DNA of 64,000 nucleotides from the NCBI GenBank assembly GCA_018881555.1, contig JACAXG010000060.1, positions 3,286,001-3,350,000 on the forward strand, read 5' to 3'. The notes beneath the pieces were generated by a model, which searched no databases, was not told the origin of the DNA, and worked only from the letters and a program-made list of their open reading frames with translations. The translations under genes and the position numbers were made by a program. The stretch comes from Amblyornis subalaris (lineage: Eukaryota > Chordata > Aves > Passeriformes > Ptilonorhynchidae). Of this stretch, positions 35,701-64,000 are shown piece after piece. The first letter of the stretch is position 1, and the number at the start of each line of letters is the position of its first letter.

Positions 35701-38700
35701 CAATCTAGAACTCTCTCCAATATATAGTTTCTTTTTCAGCGAGTTCCACCAGCCATCATGAANAGAAGGTCTGCAGTGACACTACTTCAGATTCTCAACT
35801 TTCTTGTCTCAGTCACAATAATTTACATCAAATTATAATAATTATCATTTACTAAGTCTCACAGAGGTGGTGGTGAAAACACTTAATCTCTAACCAAACA
35901 CTTAGTAGTTTTTAACCAAAATGTGCCCTCCTCCCCGAGGATTTTAGGTTGAGAGGTAACTGGTAACTGACCACAAACCCAGTTGTTACGGTCTCCTCAG
36001 ATGGTGTTCTACTGTTTTTCAGAACTTAACTCTGGTAAAAGTAGTTCTGAACTATTTAGAAAGGGAATTGGCTTCTTCTCTGGCACCAAACCTTTGCTGT
36101 TCTGCTAACTGCTTGGAATCCAACAGGGGACTTTGTGCAAGTTTACAGACATGCACCAACATACCCCAAGCAGATGCAAATACCAGTGATGAGAAACACA
36201 AATCCTGCTGTTCTAAATAAAGCACAAGACGGCAAGGAGTTTCACTATTTTCCTTTCCTATTTTTTTTTTTAAATCGTAACTCTTGTCCCCTCCAAAACC
36301 CCTATTTTTATTACTTTCACTTCAATTTCTTTCAGCCTCCCTTTGCCTGCACCACTTTCCATCCTCTGTCTTTCCACTCCTGATTGATTGGGGGGTTTTT
36401 TGTTCCAGCATTTGGCTCATGCACAAAGGCACAAGTCTGACAGCCCTGGAAGTCTATAAACAACATTATCAAATGTTCATATGCTAAGGAGAGATAGGCC
36501 AGCCTCCAGCTCATTTCAATGCTTCTAATCAGAAAGAGATCAGCACATGGTACACAGGCAGCCTGTTGCTACTCTGCCCCTACCCCTCTCTCTCTGGTAA
36601 GACACAGGTCTATCTTCCTTCGGCTTATGTAAATACAGGAGGTGTGTTTACCAACTCTCTATGGCAAGCTGAATTCAGCTCTTCAAACATAGAGCTTGGC
36701 TGTGCTCATCATCCTCTCTTGGGAAAAAAACCCCCGAGATTCCAGCACTGATGTCCTATCATCTCTCAAATCAGTTTAGATATAAACAAATATAACTTGC
36801 TGAAAGGTACAGCTACACCGAGCTTTCTACAGCCTGGCTGCTTCAGAAACTCAAAGTTGGTAAGAACTCTAGGCTCACATACTGGCACTACTCAACAGCT
36901 ACAGGAAAAATCTCCACTATTAGGACTTAAAATTTAATATAATCAATATGCAGCATGAGAAAGTAAACTGCATGTATGCACATGTAGTAACTCAAAAATG
37001 CTTAGGTTCCAATGTCACCCATACTACTCAGTGTAAAAGCAAGGAAAAATAGAAATATGAGGGCCTGTCTTTTAAGCTGTGTCACGAGATTACATACAAG
37101 AATCAACTCTTCACAGAGTTCTGGTGGCCTCATTTCTGCAGGAACGGGAAAGCCTTACCACCTTGCTCATGCCATGCAAGCATAACTCATTTGCTTTGGC
37201 TTTATGAAGGGTTTTCTCCATACCACAAGTTTCTCTGGATAAGCAAGTTAATTCCAAAATTAAGCTTACTTCATGCTTCAGAAAGTATCATCTTTGGCTA
37301 CCTGTCCTGAAATAGTCTGACTGGGCAACCATTATGCCCTATGCTTTCAGTAACGATGCTAGAGCTTGTTCCCATCCAGCAAATGGTAAATTAACCCTAC
37401 ACACCAGACACTCGTAACAAGTTAGAATTCTAATTCTTTGCCTTCCCAAAACTTTACACTGACAAGAACTGCCAAAAGGATCATGAAGTCAACTGATTCC
37501 AAAACAAGAGTAAAATTTCCAGCTTATTTTCCTCCTGGCAGAAATAAAACACTGGCTATATCCTTTTCATACATTAATAAACCTACCATAGTTTCTTTTC
37601 CACCTTCCCCAGTGGTCATAAGAACATCTATTGGAAACAATCTGCTTCTTCATGTCCAGTAAGTGCAGCCAGCTATGCAACCTGATAAGAAATTCAAAGG
37701 AACTCACTCCTAACTCAGGGATATGGACAGTATCCTCCTGGTCTCGTTTGTGGGCCACCAGAAGAATTGCTTCCAGCTAACAAATGTAGGGCTACTGTAA
37801 ATGCTGTAAACCAGCAACTGATTCCTCTTTTATATGAGCGTGATGATGTATAATTTTACATTATTTCAGATAGTCCCATGTACTACAAGTGCTATGGGGA
37901 ATATTAGAGGAACCTGATCCTTGGTCACTCATTCTGTCCTCAAATATTATTCTTGTTTTCTACAAAAGTATGGGATAATCACAAAGAAGCTCTGTGCCAT
38001 ATTTTACTGGAGATATAATCCAATACGGTCCTAGACAATCTCATCTGGGCTCCCTCTCCCACAGAAAAGGTTGGGCCGGATGATCTTCCGAGATCCCTTC
38101 CAACTCTCCCATTCACATGGGCTAGTTAATTTAAAAGTCAAACAAAAGAGCTGAACACAAAAAGCAAGGTCAGCTTTGTTAAGGAAAAAGCAAAAACATC
38201 TTCAGAAGAATATATTTGATCCCTTTCCCCAAAATAAAGCAATGCAGGCTTTACAATCTGTTCAGTTTTTATTCAGTTCACAAAACTAAGATGACTGCAG
38301 CAGAAAGTATTTTCAGCATCTGTTGTCAGATTAAGTAACAAGCTCGGTTTTGCTTTTTCAACAGTCATTCATGGAACTGCAGCATGCTCCCTGACAGCTA
38401 ACTGAGAGCACGTTTGACAAGAAATAGTAAGCAGCTGAACACATGAGAGCAGACCATTTTCAGTTCTAATGAAAACTGATGACTAAATTCTGAATCACCA
38501 TGCACAAAACCTGTGCAATGGCAAGAGGATACAGACTAATATGAAATTTAGCAATAACATTTGGTGGAAGATCAGTAAAAAGACAATACCCAAACACACA
38601 CTCGTTCACACTCTTCATGGAAATATTTTTTTTTCAGCATAAGGCCACATGCCCATGGAAGGGCTTGTAATCAGTTCATCTCCACTACCTCAGACACTTT

Positions 38701-40094
38701 TGTGTACTCCTCATATGGTCGGTATCACATTCTAAGCCTGTTTCAACACTGACCTTTCTACCCACTTCTCACATAAAATCTCCCAATGAAAAACAATTCA
38801 GCATTTTACTTCGGTTTCATTCTTTCCCCATCTTCCTCAGTACTTTTTCAGGGATTGCAACAAACTTCTGATGGTTAGGCCGAAAAAAGCGAGGAAATGA
38901 AAAGCAGTAATAAGATGTAAATTGCTTCTAATAATGAAATATCNCCCAATTTCCTCCAGGCCACCAAGACAGTCCCCCTGGACATTCACCCACAAGTCAC
39001 TCATCTTTGGATTGTTAACTATGGTAAAATACTCTAGAGGTGGAAAAGGCTGTTTGGGCACTCAGTCTTATCTAGCCACAGGCACAGAGCTATATAGCAA
39101 CTAATATTTTGTCAAATCAAGTTGTATTACAAGTAACTAAGGTCTCCACCACTCGACTTAGTCTGGGATACTGTCACAATCTAAGCAGTTCATTAACAGA
39201 AAACATTTGCTCCTTGCATTTTCACCCAAAAGATCAGCCCAGTATTTTCTATTACTTTTACAACTATATTTAATCTCTATAACATCCACATTCCTTTCAT
39301 CCTTCCGATACTTGTACATGCTCAAGCAGCAGCACAGTTTGTTATAACAAAAATAGTAATTACAATGACGACTGTCACAGACACAATTTGGAAAGCAAGC
39401 AGTGTGGCAGGATTCAAAAGCCTTTANGAAAGAAGAGACATGCAGGGAAATAAAATGTCTCATCCACTGAAGGTTTTGGTTCTCTTTCCTCAAGTGACAG
39501 AGCAGACTTTTCACAACTACAAAGCTGACTAGGCCAGAAAAAGACACAGCCTTATCACTTTAATTTCACATAGGATGTAACTCTCTTGGAGTACAAAGGT
39601 ACAACAGATTTTCCTGCTTCTACTTCCTTCCTCATCTAGGTTCTTCTCACTTCCATTCCAAAGCACCACTATTGACCAGACTTCATGTTCTTTGGGATAC
39701 AACATATGTATTTTCCATTACCCTGACCTAGTATTTCAGCTTGCTGTTTCACTGACCACGAATGTCACCTTGTTACACATTTACCCACATTTTTATTCTT
39801 CAAAAGTTTGTAATTCATGCCAACTTAACACTGAGAAATTTCTTTATTTCGAAAGGAGAGATGTCCATATGTGCAGATAAATTCACATAGCTGCCAATGT
39901 ACATGCTCACAACTCTGCCAAGAAGTACTCATGGAAAATACAACAGGATTACCTGTGAGATTAGCTGCCATCTCTTCAGCAGTCTGACACAGCCTCAGCC
40001 CTTGTTTTAGGGGACCTTCCGAGTCCACATACTGACGGCGCTTGAGGTAGCAGGACACTGCCATCTGAATCTGTTCTGTGCGTACGCGTTTCAT
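25956..40094 (-). CDS. TAF5L: TAF5L (PAF65-beta), SAGA/PCAF complex WD40 subunit
   Basis: TAF5-like core subunit of the SAGA/PCAF histone acetyltransferase complex. It takes the place that TAF5 holds in TFIID and scaffolds the histone-fold module. Coding exons read 40094-39953, 35319-35215, 32469-31745, 26753-25956; together 1770 bases, 589 residues plus stop, the same length I recall for the human protein. Residues 1 to about 240 hold the TAF5 N-terminal domain (YPLFVYLHL and [17 protein letters not shown] visible). From about residue 255 there are WD40 repeats: the first ends KLWSLRS, then blades open [27 protein letters not shown] and GHTD. A run of acidic residues sits at the exon 4/5 junction. 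The N at 26190 lies in an AAN codon (Asn expected, Lys possible). No frame break. It runs head to head with URB2. Confidence 0.98.
26754..31744 (-). other. TAF5L: TAF5L intron 4
   Basis: A 5.0 kb intron with a short TA/CA run near 29.63-29.66 kb holding two N bases three apart, T runs at about 28.92 and 30.96 kb, and no recognised exon or transposon. Its first 90 bases (31655-31744) are open in the TAF5L frame. Confidence 0.85.
31745..32469 (-). CDS. TAF5L: TAF5L coding exon 3: NTD2 domain and first WD blade
   Basis: 725 bases, phase 1 in and phase 0 out; acceptor TTGCTATAG. It encodes the bulk of the TAF5 N-terminal helical domain, then [20 protein letters not shown] and the first blade. 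The donor is GAG followed by GTCTGG, a weak match to consensus; it was chosen because it joins the acidic run to the next exon at the same spacing as in the human protein. The frame stays open past it to a stop at 31655-31657. Confidence 0.93.
32470..35214 (-). other. TAF5L: TAF5L intron 3
   Basis: Contains a diverged CR1 fragment (33786-34090) and a short two-copy repeat of TGCTGATCCTCAAA with an 18-base period at 33336-33367. Nothing else recognised. Confidence 0.85.
33786..34090 (+). mobile_element. CR1 LINE, diverged 3' fragment
   Basis: Plus-strand CR1 copy recognisable from AAGGAGCTGGGTCTGTCTAG and the following CCTGAAGAATAAGG, the AGCCAGCCTCTTCTCAG block, and CTGAGCAACCTGATC near its right end. 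It has many differences from the younger copies at 16-18 kb and no clean 3' tail, so it is probably older. Confidence 0.75.
35215..35319 (-). CDS. TAF5L: TAF5L coding exon 2
   Basis: 105 bases, phase 1 at both ends; acceptor TTTTGCAG, donor GTAAAT. It encodes [19 protein letters not shown] and the [15 protein letters not shown] segment, which match TAF5L orthologues almost exactly. Confidence 0.96.
35320..39952 (-). other. TAF5L: TAF5L intron 2
   Basis: A 4.6 kb intron with a small CR1 3' remnant at about 38032-38108 and otherwise unrecognised AT-rich sequence. Confidence 0.85.
38032..38108 (+). mobile_element. CR1 LINE, short 3' remnant
   Basis: About 75 bases retaining the GGTTGGGCCGGATGATCTTC and GATCCCTTCCAACTC blocks that sit just before the 3' end of plus-strand CR1 copies. 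Confidence 0.65.
39953..40094 (-). CDS. TAF5L: TAF5L coding exon 1 (start codon)
   Basis: 142 bases from ATG to donor GTAATC, beginning [20 protein letters not shown] as in orthologues. The exon itself starts three bases further upstream at acceptor TTTTGAG, so the 5' untranslated region lies almost wholly in a separate first exon. Confidence 0.96.
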
Positions 40095-40097
40095 GAC

Positions 40098-61531
<21,434 letters not shown>

Positions 61532-61641
61532 TGAATCCTGCCTGGTGCTGGGTCATCAATTATGAATTGATTTTGCAGTGCTCAGAAGATCCTCAGTTGC
61601 TGTTTGGTTTGGGATCGAACCTGAGGAGGGTCCTAAACCTA

Positions 61642-61647
61642 AATAAA
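61642..61647 (+). terminator. URB2: Candidate URB2 poly(A) signal
   Basis: AATAAA 111 bases after the URB2 stop codon, implying a short 3' untranslated region of about 130 bases. I saw no other canonical hexamer in the next 2 kb. A longer alternative 3' end cannot be excluded. Confidence 0.5.
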
Positions 61648-62104
61648 TGGATTGCATTTATCCCTATACAGCCAGCCTTTACAATGGGGAAAAAGAGAAA
61701 AGGGGAGGGAGGATGTGCTGAGCTGTTTGGTCTGGTCCTGCTTTGTGCCACAAATGGCAGAACTGCTGTGCCTCTGCTGGCCCCTGGTGAACTCCCTGGG
61801 AGCCCTGGGGAGCTCACTGCAATTTGGCAGCAGATGTCAGGCTTCAGGCTTTGGCACATCACAGTGCTTTCCTGTGGAAGCAATAGTCTGGTCTAAAAGC
61901 CAGTGAGGGATAGAACCCCTGCTTGTGCTTACATGGTAAGCAGAACGAAAGCAGTTCAAGTGCTTGGTTTTGTACCCTGTTATTTTACATTTTGTTACTG
62001 AAGAAATTTGTGAATGTTACACAGTAGGTTACTGTGCAAAACTGTGGAAGTAACAGTAAAAAATCTGAAAGTTTGTATCTCTTTGCTTGATTGCTTTTGC
62101 TGTC

Positions 62105-62178
62105 CAGTCCAGCCCTGGACAACCTGGTCTGACCTATTGAATTTCCTTCCCAGCTGTATTATCCTGTGATCTCATGAT
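62105..62178 (+). mobile_element. Possible CR1 remnant
   Basis: TGGACAACCTGGTCTGACC followed by AATTTCCTTCCCAGCTGTAT and TATCCTGTGATCTCATG resembles a plus-strand CR1 3' end with an internal deletion. The match is weak. Confidence 0.35.
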
Positions 62179-62570
62179 AATCAAAAAGACTGACTACTTA
62201 GAGCTCTGGTCAATTTGCTGTCATTAAGCAATTACACTTAGTCATCTGAGCTGTGATCACTCTCAGTGTACATTTTTAGCTTGTGACAAATGTTAATTAC
62301 CACTGTTCCTATCTGGGACCCTTCTTGGTCTAAGCTGAGCCTTGTTGCTTTGCATTCAGTCTAGGTTAAGCGCAAGCCCTACACTTACTGCAGCTCAACT
62401 GACAGTAACTTAATAAGCTGTGGTAAATTAATCACATTTGAGCCTGCAAGAAGCTTCATCAAGTTTTATCAAATAGCTTGCTTTCATTAGCTAAATGACA
62501 GAAGTTTATTTCCTTGAAAGTGATAGAGACTAAAACTCTAAATTTTTATGTAAGTGGTAAAGCAGTCTTC

Positions 62571-62630
62571 ACACATACATGTAGGTAGTAGAAAGAACTC
62601 ACACGTACATGTAGGTAGTAGAAAGACTTC
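62571..62630. repeat. Two-copy tandem repeat, 30-base unit
   Basis: Two adjacent copies of a unit containing TACATGTAGGTAGTAGAAAG, differing at one A/G position and at the very end. Intergenic. Confidence 0.9.
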
Positions 62631-64000
62631 AATACTCTCACATTATAATCTGCTTTAATCTATAGAGAGGGAGTGGGCAGAGAGAGACTGGAATGTGACT
62701 TAGCACTTTTCTGGGTCTGTCTGCCTCATAGCAAGGTCCAAGGGAGGAAGACTGTCTGAGGCAGGAGATCCCACATGGTTCAAATGAGGGAGGTGAGCAG
62801 GGCTGGCTAAACTTCGCCCTTTGGACTGGAGATGACCCTCCTCTCATCCTGAAAAAGCGTCTTGAAGAGCTTTGAGACCATGCAAACGGTGTTCAGAAGT
62901 AATAATAGTGGTATGTTATCAGCACTGTTCCAGCCACAAACGCAAACCACAGTGCTATATAGGCTGCCAGGCAGCAAGTTAACTCCATCCAAGCTGGATC
63001 CTGTGCAGCACTGTGCCACTTCCGTATTTTATTTCAAAGCTGGAAAGCTGATGTGGGCCAGTGATGGGAAGGAGTTACTGCTGCCCCACCAGGCAGTGGG
63101 ACAGTGACGTAGCTCCCAGAAGGGAAATGTGTATGAGCTGGGGGCATCCAAATGGGCACCAAAGAGGGGAGGTGAAGGACCCTGTCTTCGGGATGAAGAC
63201 AGTTAATGCACTAGGAAGACTAAGGAAGGGTTTGAGCACTGGAAGAGGATGTGAAAAGAACAGTGAAAAAAAGGAGAGCTGGGTTTGGAGCGGGGGAGGA
63301 AGGAAGTGAGGTAGCATCTCTGGCGTGTAAGTGTGAAGGCTCCCCTGATGTAGCCATATGGTTGCAAGACACACATAGCTCAAAAGCTTCAGAGTGCAGA
63401 CCACAGAGTAGATAACATTAGCCAAAGGGAGGTAAACTAGTTGAGTTGAGATCAGTTTTATTTCATTAATACTAACTTTTTAAATATTGCCAATTTTAAC
63501 CTCTTGTCTTGGAAATGAAAACGTGTAACTGACTTAGATGTACGGGGGGGGGTGGAATTAACAAGCTCCTACTGTAAAAAGGACACAGTGCTTGAATGAA
63601 TGGAAATTTGAAACCCTGCCACAATTAAACCTTTATTTCAAACACGCTGTGCAACTGCCACTTATCCCACAGCCCTCCTTCTCCAGGCAAAGCAGCGGAG
63701 TTCTCAAGCACAAAGCAGCATTTCTGTGTACAAGTGACAAAGGGGTTAAAAGGAAGGCTGTCTTTCACTTGCTAATCCCAGGTCTTTGTCCCAAGAGCTG
63801 CTCCGGGTTGTTTTTTTTTTAGCTAGAATAAATTAAATCACTGGCAGAGGACCACCTGCTAAGAAAGCAGGCTTTGTGTTCCCGAGTGCATTCCCACGTG
63901 GGTGCAGTGTTCCTCTGCTGTCACACGATGGGGCCATCTCGCAAGGGTACAAAGCACCATCTGAAATCAGTTTTGGAGCCCTTCCTCCGAGGCTGGCTTA

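Larger units (their letters stand above)
61670..64000. other. Intergenic sequence downstream of URB2
   Basis: No gene recognised. Contains a possible degraded CR1 remnant at about 62105-62178, a two-copy 30-base tandem repeat at 62571-62630, and a G run at about 63544-63552. Confidence 0.7.

Noticed and set aside
39000..39090. Possible inverted CR1 remnant in TAF5L intron 2
   Set aside because: The GGTGGAAAAGGCTGTTTGGG phrase is suggestive, but the neighbouring blocks of the family are missing.

Overview
The window is nuclear DNA from a bird. The evidence is split vertebrate genes with GT-AG introns and CpG-island promoters, 3'-truncated copies of the CR1 LINE family that dominates avian genomes, and protein sequences very close to known amniote orthologues. 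I cannot name the species. About 60 isolated single N bases are scattered through it, nearly all in the first 41.2 kb.

Three conserved protein-coding genes account for all the coding sequence I can support. From left to right: (1) ABCB10 on the minus strand, a mitochondrial inner-membrane half ABC transporter. Coding exons 1-7 lie at 16012 down to 606 and cover the presequence and the whole six-helix membrane domain; the nucleotide-binding domain lies left of base 1. (2) TAF5L on the minus strand (40094 down to 25956, 589 codons), the TAF5-like WD40 subunit of the SAGA/PCAF acetyltransferase complex, with an inferred noncoding first exon ending at 44218. (3) URB2 on the plus strand (44835 to 61531, 1541 codons), a nucleolar factor for large ribosomal subunit assembly, with one very large exon of 3379 bases. 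TAF5L and URB2 are head to head and share a CpG-island promoter near 44.2-44.8 kb. The order ABCB10-TAF5L-URB2 matches what I recall of human 1q42, so this is ordinary conserved synteny. Every coding exon keeps frame across its splice sites and I found no frameshift or internal stop in any gene.

The 8.5 kb between ABCB10 and the TAF5L 3' end holds a cluster of four CR1 fragments (16.3-18.9 kb) and a promoter-like CpG-rich block at about 18.28-18.77 kb that belongs to no recognised gene. Introns carry further CR1 fragments, two TA microsatellites, homopolymer runs and one candidate poly(A)-tailed retrocopy (about 13.32-13.83 kb) inside ABCB10 intron 1. The last 2.5 kb is the URB2 3' end and intergenic sequence.

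The three genes are neighbours rather than a pathway: mitochondrial transport and heme biology, transcription coactivation, and ribosome assembly. I found no sign of an undescribed biological system. The observations most worth checking are the orphan CpG island, the retrocopy, the TAF5L intron-4 donor with its open read-through tail, paired CACGTG E-boxes at the URB2 start, and the abrupt fall in N density at 41 kb.
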